Assembly (NCBI GenBank): GCA_019639235.1 | Contig: JAHBSG010000027.1 | Coordinates: 1 to 54,669 of the forward strand | Length of the DNA stretch: 54,669 nucleotides | Origin: Acidobacteriota bacterium | Lineage (GTDB): Bacteria > Acidobacteriota > Blastocatellia > Pyrinomonadales > Pyrinomonadaceae | Reading direction: 5' to 3' | Shown here: positions 16,196 through 25,488 of the stretch, one piece after another | How the letters are laid out: every line of letters starts with the position of its first letter | Position numbering within the stretch: position 1 is the first letter of the stretch | Notes under the pieces: generated by a model | Seen by the model: only the letters and a program-made list of their open reading frames with translations | Told to the model about the DNA's origin: nothing | Databases searched by the model: none | Made by a program: the position numbers and the translations under genes

Positions 16196-17740
16196 CTAAA
16201 CCCTCCGCCTTGAGGTCCGCGAGAGCCGCAGGGCATCTTCAAACTCGCGAAGCTCCGCCGTAAGTTTCAGCACCTCGCGCTTATCAGTCGGGTCGCCGTG
16301 GACAATGTCTTCGCATCGCTCCATCAACTTCGCAACCTCGGCCACATCGCGGCCTGTACGTTCGCCGATCATCGCCGCAAGTTCGTTCCGTGAGGTCGCT
16401 GTGTTATCTACTCCGAAATGCCTCGCCGCCCGCCTGCGGAAATCGGCATAGATATTCTCCATCGCGAGGTCGAAAGCCCGCGTCCGCTGCTGCAGCTCGG
16501 CCATCGCCCCGACGTATTCGAGCTTCGAAAGCCGGTCCGGATCAGGTGCAGGAACCGGCCGGGCAAACCGCCGGCTTTGCGAGTAGATCACGAAAAGCCC
16601 GAGCACAACGACCTGCAAGAGGATCGCAACGACCGGCGTCCCGGCAAAATATTCGAAGACGCGGTTGTTCCCTTCGCCATAGCCGTGATGATACTCGTTA
16701 AAGGCGATCAGGCCTTGCCGTGCTGTCGCAAGGTTAACCGCAAACTGCGCATTGTCCGCGGCCGTTATGCCTCCATTGGCGACGATGTATGGGTCGCCGA
16801 CGTAAACTATCTCGCCCTCGCCATACGGAAAGTCCAGTGCAAACGCCCGGCCCGAAGCGGTGAAATGAACAAAGGGAGCAACAAACCAGGTTCTCGCATC
16901 GTCGGGCGGCGGCTCGGTAGTCTGATCCGGTTCGCCTGCCTGCGGTGTCTCGGCGGCAACGGGCGGTGGTGGTGCTGCCGCCGGAGGCGGAGGCGGTTGG
17001 CCAACCCCGGTGCCCTGTCCCGTTCCCGCATCATAAAAATCGAACGGCGTCTGCGTCGGGGACGGCGGCGGACCGTAGCTCGAACCGGAATCGCTGCCGG
17101 TTCCCGTACTGGCCGGCGCCTGATAGGTCTCGCCTTCGTATGTCTCGGCATCGATACTCGGCGGCTTTATCCTTGTCGCTTCGACCGTTGACGCAAAACG
17201 CGATGGCTGGATCGCATTGACCCCGCGGGTCAAAAGGCTCGGAAGGTTCGGCCTGTAAGCCGGCGTGGCGGCGGTCATCTGGGCCGGGTTTGCCGGGTCG
17301 ACGGAAAGAATGCCCGCCTCGGTACCGTACTTTGCCTCAAGCGTCCAACTAAGCGACGTCGTTAGCAACTGCTTCGGCGGAAGGCGGTCGATGATGACGA
17401 GCCGGCCGCCGCTCTCGACCCAGCTTAATATCATCGACGCGTCCTCTTCGCTCACCTCGCGGCGAAACGGGCCGATCATCACCAGGGTCGAAGGCGGGTT
17501 GCGGTATTCGGTTATCAGCTCGGCCGGCGGCCGTTGCCACCGCGTAACCTCGCGCCCGGTCTCGGCAAGCAAGGTGTAAAAGGCCTTCGTCCCGGTCGCT
17601 CCCGGGTGATAGCTCGAGCGGATCGGCGCGGCTTCCTGATCGGGCTCGCGTACCTGCTGAACGTAGGAAACGGCGTTGAGCCCGACCATCAGCAGGCCGA
17701 GCACGAGAAGAGCAAGCACGATGAAAAGCCTCTGCTTCAT
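16196..17740 (-). CDS. DUF4350-containing membrane protein
   Basis: 514 residues from the ATG at 17740 (MKQRLFIVLALLVLGLLMVGLNAV, an N-terminal membrane helix); it begins 4 bases after the upstream stop. Longer frames upstream run through the DUF4129 gene and are not credible. The extracytoplasmic DUF4350 region (about 35-125) has GTKAFYTLLAETGREVTRW and a GGRLVIIDRL strand. A Pro/Gly/Gln-rich linker (about 225-300) follows, then a segment ending in GLIAFNEYHHGYGEGNN. A second membrane helix (VVAILLQVVVLGLFVIYSQSRRF) leads to a cytoplasmic helical tail. DUF4350 proteins accompany MoxR and DUF4129; their role is unproven. Confidence 0.85.
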   Translation of the reverse strand: MKQRLFIVLALLVLGLLMVGLNAVSYVQQVREPDQEAAPIRSSYHPGATGTKAFYTLLAETGREVTRWQRPPAELITEYRNPPSTLVMIGPFRREVSEEDASMILSWVESGGRLVIIDRLPPKQLLTTSLSWTLEAKYGTEAGILSVDPANPAQMTAATPAYRPNLPSLLTRGVNAIQPSRFASTVEATRIKPPSIDAETYEGETYQAPASTGTGSDSGSSYGPPPSPTQTPFDFYDAGTGQGTGVGQPPPPPAAAPPPPVAAETPQAGEPDQTTEPPPDDARTWFVAPFVHFTASGRAFALDFPYGEGEIVYVGDPYIVANGGITAADNAQFAVNLATARQGLIAFNEYHHGYGEGNNRVFEYFAGTPVVAILLQVVVLGLFVIYSQSRRFARPVPAPDPDRLSKLEYVGAMAELQQRTRAFDLAMENIYADFRRRAARHFGVDNTATSRNELAAMIGERTGRDVAEVAKLMERCEDIVHGDPTDKREVLKLTAELREFEDALRLSRTSRRRV

Positions 17741-17744
17741 TACG

Positions 17745-18785
17745 CTACGTTTGCCGGATCGCCTCCCTCGCCTCGTTTCTGAATGCCGCCCACGCACCGC
17801 CATCGGCACCGGCCGAGCCATACCACGCCCGCTCAAAGATGCCCGTAAGGCCCTGCATCCGCCGGTGAATTTCCGCCTCGCGGCGAAGGTCGCGGAGGTA
17901 GTCTCGGTTCGTCTTGTGGCGGGCAAGCCCGATCAATTTGCGATCGCTCAACTCGCAAAGAAGCGCGATGTAGCCCTTGCGGATGGCACCCCGATGGTCG
18001 CCGGCGGCGGCGAGTGCCTCCGCCTCTGCGAGCAGGTCTTTCGCCGTAACGTCTTCGCCTATCGTCTCGCCGAGGATCACACGCTCGCCATCATCCTTCC
18101 GCCGACGGCGACGGAACTGCGGGAAGATCACCGGGGCAAGGCGATAGAGCCCGTAAGCGATGGCCGCGACAGCCGCACCGATGACCAGGACCTGAAGCAG
18201 CAGGGCAAGTACCGGCGAACCCGAAACGCTCGGCCGCCGCCCGCCGCTCGGCAGCAAACCGGCGATCCACTCAAGAAACTCACGGATCAGCCGGCCGATG
18301 AAGCTTTCCTCTTCGCCCGCTTTCTTCTGATACTCTTCGCGGGTCAGGATCTCGGCCAGCTTCCGCTTCTCCTCGTCCTTTGACCGCTCCGACTCGGCGG
18401 CCTTTTCGATCTCCTTCAGTTTCCAGAGAGCGGCCGAGAGCGTCTCCTCGATCTCCTCGGCAAAGATCGCCCGTATCCTTCGGTCGCCGGCGGTTTCGTA
18501 CTGCTTGAGAAGTTCATGCAAACGCATGTGCGAGAATTTCTCCTTGCCAAAGCCGGTCTCCACCTCAAGCTCGGCGGGCAATAGCCGACGCATCTCCGAG
18601 ATGCACTCGTCATCGTATTCCGTGTCTCCCTCGCCGCCGTCGTTTATCTCGGTAATGATGTCGTAAGCGTGGCCGTGGGCTTCCTCGACCGCCTTCTGAT
18701 ACTCGGCAAGGCTCATCCCGCTCGCCGAGCCGGCAAGTACTGCAAGAAATATGAAGATGAACAGTCGATAAAGCTTCATCCTCAT
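17745..18785 (-). CDS. DUF4129 domain membrane protein
   Basis: 346 residues. A signal-like start (MRMKLYRLFIFIFLAVLAGSASG) precedes a long charged helical region (about 25-190). A membrane helix follows (VSGSPVLALLLQVLVIGAAVAAIAYGLY), then a basic segment and the C-terminal DUF4129 domain (about 250-340: AEALAAAGDHRGAIRKGYIALLCELSDRKLIGLARHKTNRDYL ... FERAWYG). DUF4129 domains resemble helical modules found next to transglutaminase and MoxR genes. Its start overlaps the upstream gene stop by 4 bases, so the genes are translationally coupled. Confidence 0.88.
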   Translation of the reverse strand: MRMKLYRLFIFIFLAVLAGSASGMSLAEYQKAVEEAHGHAYDIITEINDGGEGDTEYDDECISEMRRLLPAELEVETGFGKEKFSHMRLHELLKQYETAGDRRIRAIFAEEIEETLSAALWKLKEIEKAAESERSKDEEKRKLAEILTREEYQKKAGEEESFIGRLIREFLEWIAGLLPSGGRRPSVSGSPVLALLLQVLVIGAAVAAIAYGLYRLAPVIFPQFRRRRRKDDGERVILGETIGEDVTAKDLLAEAEALAAAGDHRGAIRKGYIALLCELSDRKLIGLARHKTNRDYLRDLRREAEIHRRMQGLTGIFERAWYGSAGADGGAWAAFRNEAREAIRQT

Positions 18786-19891
18786 TTAAGCCCAAGCGTT
18801 GTGATTCCGGGCGAACCCTGCTGCTGCGACGGCATTCCCTTTGGCTCGGCCTTGGCACCGATGGCGGGCTGCAGCGGATTAAGATACTGATCGGGCACGT
18901 CCGGTATCTCGCCGAGCCTTCGGGCGGCCATCAGCTCAATATCGTAGCCCTCAAGCCTTACGCGCTGATCGACATAAAGCAGGCACAGCCCGATCATCCA
19001 AACGGGCGTCAGCACGATCAGACTTGTCTGCCCGATAAGCTGCGAGGCTATCTCGAACCAGGCGGGCGTAACGGCCTCGGCCATCGGCCCGAAATCGATT
19101 CCGGCGAACCATGCATACCAAAGCAGCGGAATATAGAGCACGGCGAGTGCCGAGTACGTTGCGACCATCGTGAACGCAAGCAATGCGGCAAAACGAAGCG
19201 ATGTGCCGTTGGCGAGGTTGATGCTTCGGCCGATCGACGAAAAAACGCCTTCGTCCTCGACCAGCATCACCTGCGGCACATAGGCAAAGCGGCAGGCGAT
19301 GAACGCGAACGCAATGAAGATCGTAATGACGCCGACCACCGCCACGATGACGCCGATGACAGCCATTGCCGAGGGCAGGCTCACGAACAGAAGGGAGAGC
19401 AGCCCGATGATAAAGAGCCAAACGAATGCCCCGACAAAGAAAACGATGGAGCCGATCAGCGACAGAACGACGACGATGATCGCCGAGGCGACCGTTAGGC
19501 CCGAGAAGCGGCTCCAGGCGTTTCGATAGGTGTCGGCAAAAGTGATCGGCTCGCCGTTGAGAAGATGGCGGACGAAGTTTCGCGAGGCTCCGCCCATAAC
19601 GACCAGCGTGGCCACGGTTTGCGTGAACCAGATCGCGAGCCCGCCGACGAAGGTAAACGCCGCGAACGCACCGCTCTCGAAGGGGTCGTAGCCATCGCCG
19701 GTGAAGAAGAGCGCTCGAGCAAGGAAAAGCCAACCGACCGAAAAGAGTGTTCCGGCCACGACCGGCGGAGCCGCGATCAAAAAGAGCGTTGTGAAATATT
19801 TGCGGTAGAAACGGATCGCACGGTCGATCAGATCGCCCGCACCGAGCGGTACGATCGAAAGGTTTTGCGGGCTGCCGTGGCTAAGGGACAT
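18782..19891 (-). CDS. polytopic membrane protein, first gene of MoxR cluster
   Basis: 369 residues with about six to eight hydrophobic segments. After a soluble N-terminus of about 25 residues (LGAGDLIDRAIRFYRKYFTTLFLIAAPP) there are long helices and a conserved-looking end, LLYVDQRVRLEGYDIELMAARRL. This resembles the membrane domain found in glycerophosphodiester phosphodiesterase-associated and DUF-type proteins of MoxR clusters. No catalytic motif is visible. The gene leads the run 18782 > 17745 > 16196 > 15439 > 14477, with overlaps or gaps of at most 10 bases, which argues for one transcript. Confidence 0.75.
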   Translation of the reverse strand: MSLSHGSPQNLSIVPLGAGDLIDRAIRFYRKYFTTLFLIAAPPVVAGTLFSVGWLFLARALFFTGDGYDPFESGAFAAFTFVGGLAIWFTQTVATLVVMGGASRNFVRHLLNGEPITFADTYRNAWSRFSGLTVASAIIVVVLSLIGSIVFFVGAFVWLFIIGLLSLLFVSLPSAMAVIGVIVAVVGVITIFIAFAFIACRFAYVPQVMLVEDEGVFSSIGRSINLANGTSLRFAALLAFTMVATYSALAVLYIPLLWYAWFAGIDFGPMAEAVTPAWFEIASQLIGQTSLIVLTPVWMIGLCLLYVDQRVRLEGYDIELMAARRLGEIPDVPDQYLNPLQPAIGAKAEPKGMPSQQQGSPGITTLGLK

Positions 19892-19963
19892 CAGGAGTGT
19901 TTAGAAGATTATATCCGCAAAAAGGCGTTTTTGAACACCCCATTTTCCGGTTCCGGCATGGCT

Positions 19964-20003
19964 AGAAAAAGAAAAAGGACGGAAGCACGTGGCTCCCGTC
20001 CTT
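19964..20003 (-). terminator. rho-independent terminator of the Oar-like receptor gene
   Basis: Read on the minus strand, AAGGACGGGAGCC pairs with GGAAGCACG...TCCGTCCTT in an imperfect stem of about 11 bp with loop CACGTG. It is followed by TTTCTTTTTCT (plus-strand 19964-19975). It sits 29 bases past the receptor stop codon. Confidence 0.88.
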
Positions 20004-20031
20004 GTAAGATCGGCCGTTAAGCCTATTGAGT

Positions 20032-23000
20032 TTAGAACTCGATACGTCCGACGAACTGGAAAATCCTCGGATCGAAGGTCGAACCAACACGGCCGAAGGT
20101 CGTGCTGTTGATGTTGCCAGGCGTGTTGCCGATGAAGAAGTTCGCCCTGTTGAAGAGGTTGAACGCTTCACCGCGAACCTGGAAGCGGATACGCTCGGTG
20201 ATCTGGAAGTTCTTGAACATCGAAAGGTCAATGTTCATGAACTCCGGTCCACGGAAGCCGTTACGCGGAAGCGTACCGGTCTGTCCCGAAGGAACGTTGA
20301 AGAACACCTGTCCGGAGAACGCGGGCTGACCTGCCTGAGATGCAGAGCCGAGTCCGAGACTCGAGCACTGTCCTGAGTTCAACGCATTCTGGTTGATGTT
20401 GATCACCGACGTGTTGATCCAGTAAACACCGCACGGCGTGCGAATGATCTGGATCAGGTTAGCGATCTCCCCCTGGGTCAGGTTCGAGATAGCCGTTTGG
20501 CGTCCCGAACGACCGGAACGGTTGAGCGTTCCACGCGGATCAGTAATAGAGAACGGAGCACCTGACGACCACCGGAGGATACCGGTGAGCTGCCAGCCGC
20601 CGATCACCTGATCGACCCAGCCGCCCTGATTCAGGAAGCGCTTGCCCTTACCGAACGGAAGTTCGTAAATGGCGTTGAAGTTGAATACGTGACGCTGATC
20701 GAAGTCGGCGACGGCGTATTCATTACGCTGCTGATCGTTGTCGATAAGCGGGTCGAAACGGGTCTGGCCCGTACCTGCCGCATCGCTCAGGGCCTTCGCA
20801 AAGGTATAGTTACCCTGGAAGTAGAGGCCGTCCGCAAAGCGGCGACGCATCTCGATCTGGAGCGAGTGGTAGTTCGATTCGGCACCGTTCGTCAGGACGT
20901 CCGCGACACCCGTGTTCGGGTTCGGAAGGAAGAGCGAGCTGACGCCCGGGAAGAGGCCCGGGTTGGTGACGTAAAGGAACGCAAGGTCGGCCGGAATTCC
21001 ACTGAAAATCTGGCTTCGAACCGTAGCGTTGGTCAAAAGACCGCCGTTCGGAAGGGTCGGAAGCAAGGTCAGCGGCACGCAGCCCGGGTTAGGAGCACAG
21101 TTCGGGTTACCCGAGGCTCCGCCGGACGCGATCATATTCTGACGGGCTCGCTCGAAATCTGCGAGGAAACCGTTCTCCTTGATGATGATCTGGTTAAAGT
21201 CGAAACCGCGAACCAGATTATCGCTCTTGTTGCCAACGTAGCGGACCTCGAGAGCGGTCTTCCAGGGAAGCTCACGCTGAACACCGATGTTCCACTGCAT
21301 CAGGCTCGGAGCCTCGATCTCCGGATCGACCGCGAAGACCGTTCCGAAGTTTCCGGCAAGAGCATTGTTCTGTGCGTAGGTACGCGGAACCTGGAAAGCA
21401 GGTGTCGGCACCGTCGCGTTGAACGAGCTGAGACGTCCATTGAGTCCGGTGAGGCTGTTCGATGCACTCAACCCGGCGTTACCGAGAAGAGCGTTGTCAG
21501 CCGCACGAATGAACTCGTCGTTAACGTAGTTGATCGACAGACCTCCGCGGATGACCGAACGGCCCTCGCCCGGCATAAGCTTGCCAAGCCAGCCGCTGAA
21601 GTTCGGCGCCCATGCGAGGCTGATGCTCGGAGCGATGTTATCGATATCCGACCGGAACATACGGTTGTCACCGTGGTTCGTTCCGAGGTAGTCATAAGTT
21701 CCGTTCGGGTCAAGAACGGTTTCACGGATGCCGCGGCCATTGATGACCGGCTCGAGAACAAGTCCATCCGGCTCGCTGACCGGCGTGAAGATCTCGTGGC
21801 GAACGCCGAAGTTGAGCGTCAGCTGCTGGTTAACACGCCATGAATCGCCGAGATACCACGAGTAGTTCTCGAAGTGGAGGCGGCGGTTCGGGAGAGCATC
21901 GGCAACGTAGCCGCTGTCACGGCTTGTGATGTTGAAGCTCTGCTGAGCCGTCGTTACGATACCGCCAAGAAGGCCGAGCAATGCGTTAGCCGTTCCAAGC
22001 TGAGCGGTCGAAATACCGCCCGGGAAGTTGGTCGCATTGTTCAGGATCGTCGGGGTGCTCGCGCTCGTGCCGATGGCAAGACGCGGGCGAACCGTGATGG
22101 CACCGAGGCCCGGTCCGAACGGATTGATACGGAACCAGTAGATCTGGCCGCCAAAACGGATGGTGTGGTCACCCCAGGTGTAAACGGCGTTGTTGGCAAC
22201 AAGCCAGGTCGAGGTGTCGCGGCCTTGCGGCTCGAAGTTGACCTCGGGGCTGCTGACGAGCGGCACCGTCAAATAGAATGCCGGAACTTCGGCAGTAGAA
22301 CCGAACGCCGGACGGCTAAGCTGGTTAGCCACACGAAGTTCGTTGGTGAGCGTTGCGCTCGGCGTATAGCGCCATGCGACGTTGCCCGTGTAGGTCTGTG
22401 CATCCTGGAAACCGAACGGGATATCCGTGAAACCGGCACCAAAAGCACCATCGATATCGGGCCGCATAAGCAGCTCCTCACGATACGACCAAACACCGTT
22501 GATGGTGTTCTGTGCATTCAGGTCGTAGTCGATACGGGTCGAGAAAGCTTCACGATCCTGGTTCTGCTTCTGCGAGAAGGTGTAGCCGATAGTGTTGCGG
22601 CCGTCACCGACGTTCGTGTTGTTTCCTGTCGGAAGGGTTGAAAGAATACGGCTCTGGATGACCGAGTCGATTCCAACAACTGCCGGACCGCCGCCCTGCT
22701 GAGCCGTAAAGAGGTTCAGCGTGCGGGTCACTCCACCATTATCGATGTAGGTGAAGATACCGTTGCGGGCATCCGGACGAAGCGTCGTACGGGTTACCGA
22801 AGCCGACTGCCGCTGACGGAAACCTTCGTAAGCAGCAAAGAAGAACAAACGATTCTTGAGGATCGGTCCACCGACGCGGCCGCCGAACTGGTTCCGGTTA
22901 AGGAACGGGCGAGCCTGGCCGAGGCGGTTACGCTCAAAGGTGTTTGCACCGACGACCGAGTTGCGGTTGTAGATGTAAGCGGCACCGGTAAAGCGGTTCG

Positions 23001-23709
23001 ATCCACGCGGGGTCACAAGTGCGACCTGCGAAGCACCGTAACCGGCTTCAACACCGGCATTCTGCGTGGTGATGGTGAATTCACCAACGTCATCCGTGTT
23101 CGGGCGATCCGGGACGAAGTCCGTTGCGTTAGCACGGATGAAGTTGTCCTGGACGTTAAGGCCGTCACGGGTGATGTTCGTGAACGATGAACGCTGTCCG
23201 TTGATTACCGTGTTGGTCGCACCGTTCGATGACGAACCTGCCTGCAGGTTGATCAGCGTAAGCGGGTTGCGGCCGTTGAGCGGAAGTTCCTGGATCTGGC
23301 GGCTGCTGACGGTGTTACCAAGCTCTGCGTTAGCGGCGTTGATAACTTCAGTGCCCGCGACGACCTCGACGACTTCCGTCACTTCGCCCGGTTCAAGGAC
23401 GACGTTACGAACTGTGGTCTGTGCAATGTCGATCTTCACGCCCGTGGTCTGGCTGGTCTTACGTCCCGGTGCTGAGACCGTGATCGTAAACGTACCTACG
23501 TCCAGCTGCGGTACGGAGATCGATCCGCCGCTACCGGTCGTGAAGGTCCTCTCTGCGTTGGTCTGTTCGTCCTTGACGACGACCGTCGCACCCGGGATGA
23601 CACCCGAAGCGTCAGACACGTTAACAACAAGGTTACCCGTGTTCGACTGTGCGATAGCAGTGAGGGCCAGAGCGACCAGAAGCAGGGTTGCTCCAAAAAG
23701 TCTTTTCAT
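20032..23709 (-). CDS. Oar-like TonB-dependent receptor with carboxypeptidase-regulatory-like domain
   Basis: 1225 residues from the ATG at 23709, which has a strong GGAGG seven bases upstream; farther upstream in-frame codons would run through the promoter. It has a signal peptide (MKRLFGATLLLVALALTAIAQ). A carboxypeptidase-regulatory-like beta sandwich follows (about 22-105: NLVVNVSDASGVIPGATVVVKD). The plug domain (about 120-230) contains ELPLNGRNPLTLINLQAG. A large outer-membrane beta-barrel ends in an aromatic Phe (FVGRIEF), the usual BAM signal. This architecture is expanded in Acidobacteriota and in myxobacterial Oar. Possible ligands are glycans, peptides or chelates, but none can be named. 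It is probably driven by the sigma-54 promoter at 23768-23782 and the adjacent NtrC-type regulator. Confidence 0.92.
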   Translation of the reverse strand: MKRLFGATLLLVALALTAIAQSNTGNLVVNVSDASGVIPGATVVVKDEQTNAERTFTTGSGGSISVPQLDVGTFTITVSAPGRKTSQTTGVKIDIAQTTVRNVVLEPGEVTEVVEVVAGTEVINAANAELGNTVSSRQIQELPLNGRNPLTLINLQAGSSSNGATNTVINGQRSSFTNITRDGLNVQDNFIRANATDFVPDRPNTDDVGEFTITTQNAGVEAGYGASQVALVTPRGSNRFTGAAYIYNRNSVVGANTFERNRLGQARPFLNRNQFGGRVGGPILKNRLFFFAAYEGFRQRQSASVTRTTLRPDARNGIFTYIDNGGVTRTLNLFTAQQGGGPAVVGIDSVIQSRILSTLPTGNNTNVGDGRNTIGYTFSQKQNQDREAFSTRIDYDLNAQNTINGVWSYREELLMRPDIDGAFGAGFTDIPFGFQDAQTYTGNVAWRYTPSATLTNELRVANQLSRPAFGSTAEVPAFYLTVPLVSSPEVNFEPQGRDTSTWLVANNAVYTWGDHTIRFGGQIYWFRINPFGPGLGAITVRPRLAIGTSASTPTILNNATNFPGGISTAQLGTANALLGLLGGIVTTAQQSFNITSRDSGYVADALPNRRLHFENYSWYLGDSWRVNQQLTLNFGVRHEIFTPVSEPDGLVLEPVINGRGIRETVLDPNGTYDYLGTNHGDNRMFRSDIDNIAPSISLAWAPNFSGWLGKLMPGEGRSVIRGGLSINYVNDEFIRAADNALLGNAGLSASNSLTGLNGRLSSFNATVPTPAFQVPRTYAQNNALAGNFGTVFAVDPEIEAPSLMQWNIGVQRELPWKTALEVRYVGNKSDNLVRGFDFNQIIIKENGFLADFERARQNMIASGGASGNPNCAPNPGCVPLTLLPTLPNGGLLTNATVRSQIFSGIPADLAFLYVTNPGLFPGVSSLFLPNPNTGVADVLTNGAESNYHSLQIEMRRRFADGLYFQGNYTFAKALSDAAGTGQTRFDPLIDNDQQRNEYAVADFDQRHVFNFNAIYELPFGKGKRFLNQGGWVDQVIGGWQLTGILRWSSGAPFSITDPRGTLNRSGRSGRQTAISNLTQGEIANLIQIIRTPCGVYWINTSVININQNALNSGQCSSLGLGSASQAGQPAFSGQVFFNVPSGQTGTLPRNGFRGPEFMNIDLSMFKNFQITERIRFQVRGEAFNLFNRANFFIGNTPGNINSTTFGRVGSTFDPRIFQFVGRIEF

Positions 23710-23767
23710 TACTAGTCCTCCAAATTGGATATTGTTACTCATAGGTTGAGAAGCGTATTTAAAAAAG

Positions 23768-23782
23768 GCAAGCACTGTGCCA
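23768..23782 (-). promoter_or_regulatory. sigma-54 (-24/-12) promoter for the receptor gene
   Basis: The minus strand reads TGGCACAGTGCTTGC. The invariant GG (-25/-24) and GC (-13/-12) have the exact 10-nt spacing of the RpoN consensus TGGCAC-N5-TTGC. The predicted transcript start is near 23757, leaving a leader of about 48 nt with a strong Shine-Dalgarno before the receptor ATG. An NtrC-type activator gene lies immediately upstream. Confidence 0.85.
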
Positions 23783-23807
23783 TTTTGACTGCCAAGGCGT
23801 ATCAAAA

Positions 23808-23840
23808 CAATACAAGTAGGTTAAATGTATGCGTGTATTG
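23808..23840. promoter_or_regulatory. inverted repeat, possible activator-binding site
   Basis: CAATACA (23808-23814) and TGTATTG (23834-23840) form a perfect 7-bp inverted repeat with 19 bases between the arms. It lies 26-72 bp upstream of the -24 element of the sigma-54 promoter. NtrC-family proteins bind such dyads as upstream activating sites, usually somewhat farther away. The assignment is inferred from position only. Confidence 0.4.
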
Positions 23841-23954
23841 GGTTTAGCGGAATGTAAAGAAATCTTTTCGCGGCCTCTGCGGACAACCCGATTGAAGACG
23901 GATCGGTCAGCTTACGAAAATCTTGATATTTTTTTCGGATTTTTGGATTTCACG

Positions 23955-23972
23955 AAAAAGGCCCTCACGGGC
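23955..23972 (-). terminator. short hairpin overlapping the regulator stop codon
   Basis: On the minus strand GCCC-GTGA-GGGC is followed by CTTTTT, and the TGA stop of the regulator lies inside the hairpin loop. With a 4-bp GC stem it is a weak, possibly leaky, terminator between the regulator and the receptor promoter. Confidence 0.4.
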
Positions 23973-25374
23973 GGACCTGAATATGATATCCCTTGATCTT
24001 TGAATTGAGCGTGGTGGCGTTCAGGCCGAGCAGGCGGGCGGCCCGCGACTGATGGCCGCCGGTCTGCTCCAGAGCACGGCGGATCAGGTCGATCTCGAAG
24101 CGTTTTACTTCGTCGTAGAAGTTAACTCCGCGGGCTATGTCGATATCGCCGGACGCTCCTTCGGCCTCGGACATCCGCTCAAGCACAAGCTCGGGCGAGC
24201 GCACCTCGGGACGCAGGCACTCGACCGTTATCTCGTCGGTCGCGGCGATAACGACGGCCCGCTCGATGATGTTCTCAAGCTCGCGGACGTTTCCGGGAAA
24301 GTTGTAATTTTCAAGCAGCGAAAGGACCTCGGCCGAAAGCTGCTCGGAGATCTCCCGTTCGTTCTCAGCGTTGTATTTGCGGATGAAATGCTGCGTCAGC
24401 GGGAGAATGTCCTCGGGCCGCTGGCGGAGCGGCGGCAGCTCGATCGGGACGACCGAAAGCCGATAGTAAAGGTCCTCGCGGAATGTACCGTTCTTGACCG
24501 CTTCTTTCAGGTCAACGTTCGTCGCGGCGATGATCCGGACATCGACCTTCACCTGCGAGGTCTCGCCGATCGGCGTAAACTCGCGTTCCTGGATCACTCG
24601 CAGGAGCCGGACCTGCGTTTCGGGCCGGAGGTCGCCGATCTCGTCCAAAAAGATCGAGCCCGTATCAGCGACCTCAAATAACCCCTTCTTGGCCGCAACC
24701 GCACCGGTAAATGCTCCTTTGGTGTGGCCGAACAGCTCCGATTCGAGAAGTTCCGAGGGAATGTTCGAGCAATTGACCACGACGAAAGGCTTGTCGGCCC
24801 GCGGGCTCGCTTCGTGGATCGCCTTTGCGACCAGCTCTTTTCCCGTACCGCTTTCGCCGGTGATCAGCACCGTCGAGCGTGCCGGTGCCACTCGTTCTAC
24901 AAGGCGGAAGATGTCTTCCATCTTGTCCGAACGGCCGACGATCGCATCGCGGCTGACCGAACGCGTCATCGCCTGCCGGAGCGACTGCCGCTCCTCTTCC
25001 TTCTTGCGTTTGCGGATGCCTTTGGCGACGAGGTTGAGGATCTGCTCGTTCTGGAAGGGCTTGCGGATAACGCCCTCGGCACCTTTCTCCCATGCCGAGA
25101 TCGCCGTATCGAACGTCGCAAACGCCGTGACCATCAACACGACCGCCTCGGGGTCGAGCTTGATCATTTCCTCGAGCGCGGTCAGCCCGCCCATACCCGG
25201 CATCGAGACGTCCATCAGCACGATGTCGAAGGCTTGGGTCGGATAGAGCTCGAGCGCTTCCTCGCCCGTCCGGGCAAGTTCGACCTTGTAGCCCGCACCC
25301 GAGAGAATGGTCTCGAGCACGTCGCGCATTATCTCTTCATCGTCGCAGACGAGTACGGTGCCTTTTCGTGCCAT
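23965..25374 (-). CDS. NtrC-family sigma-54-dependent response regulator
   Basis: 469 residues in three domains. The receiver (about 5-120) has acidic DDEE, phospho-acceptor Asp55 in IVLMDVSMPG, and the conserved Lys in IRKPF. The AAA+ sigma-54 activation domain (about 145-375) has Walker A GESGTGKE, the sigma-54-contacting loop GAFTGA, Walker B SIFLDEIGDL and the arginine-finger region NFPGNVRELENIIERAV. A C-terminal Fis-type helix-turn-helix contains ALEQTGGHQSRAARLLGLNATTLNSKIK. It uses ATP hydrolysis to open RpoN holoenzyme promoters. No histidine kinase gene is adjacent. The sigma-54 promoter just downstream makes the Oar-like receptor its likely target. Confidence 0.95.
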   Translation of the reverse strand: MARKGTVLVCDDEEIMRDVLETILSGAGYKVELARTGEEALELYPTQAFDIVLMDVSMPGMGGLTALEEMIKLDPEAVVLMVTAFATFDTAISAWEKGAEGVIRKPFQNEQILNLVAKGIRKRKKEEERQSLRQAMTRSVSRDAIVGRSDKMEDIFRLVERVAPARSTVLITGESGTGKELVAKAIHEASPRADKPFVVVNCSNIPSELLESELFGHTKGAFTGAVAAKKGLFEVADTGSIFLDEIGDLRPETQVRLLRVIQEREFTPIGETSQVKVDVRIIAATNVDLKEAVKNGTFREDLYYRLSVVPIELPPLRQRPEDILPLTQHFIRKYNAENEREISEQLSAEVLSLLENYNFPGNVRELENIIERAVVIAATDEITVECLRPEVRSPELVLERMSEAEGASGDIDIARGVNFYDEVKRFEIDLIRRALEQTGGHQSRAARLLGLNATTLNSKIKGYHIQVRP

Positions 25375-25488
25375 ATGCGTAACATTAGAGATTTAACCAC
25401 ATTAATACGTTGCCGCAAGCGGAGCGGAATGTTTTCGTGCCCGATAGCGATGCCGATCCGCGGTTCGGGTGTAAGATAAAGGCAAGAA

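Noticed and set aside
16196..17926. Longer start for the DUF4350 gene
   Set aside because: The extra N-terminal residues are Arg-rich antisense-like sequence lying inside the DUF4129 gene. The ATG at 17740 begins a proper membrane helix 4 bp after the upstream stop.
20689..21843. Long plus-strand frame antisense to the receptor gene
   Set aside because: It mirrors the codon bias of the TonB-dependent receptor on the other strand and shows no domain, start site or signal. The same holds for the long antisense frames over sppA (26359-27882), katG (33871-35448) and waaA (6417-7373).
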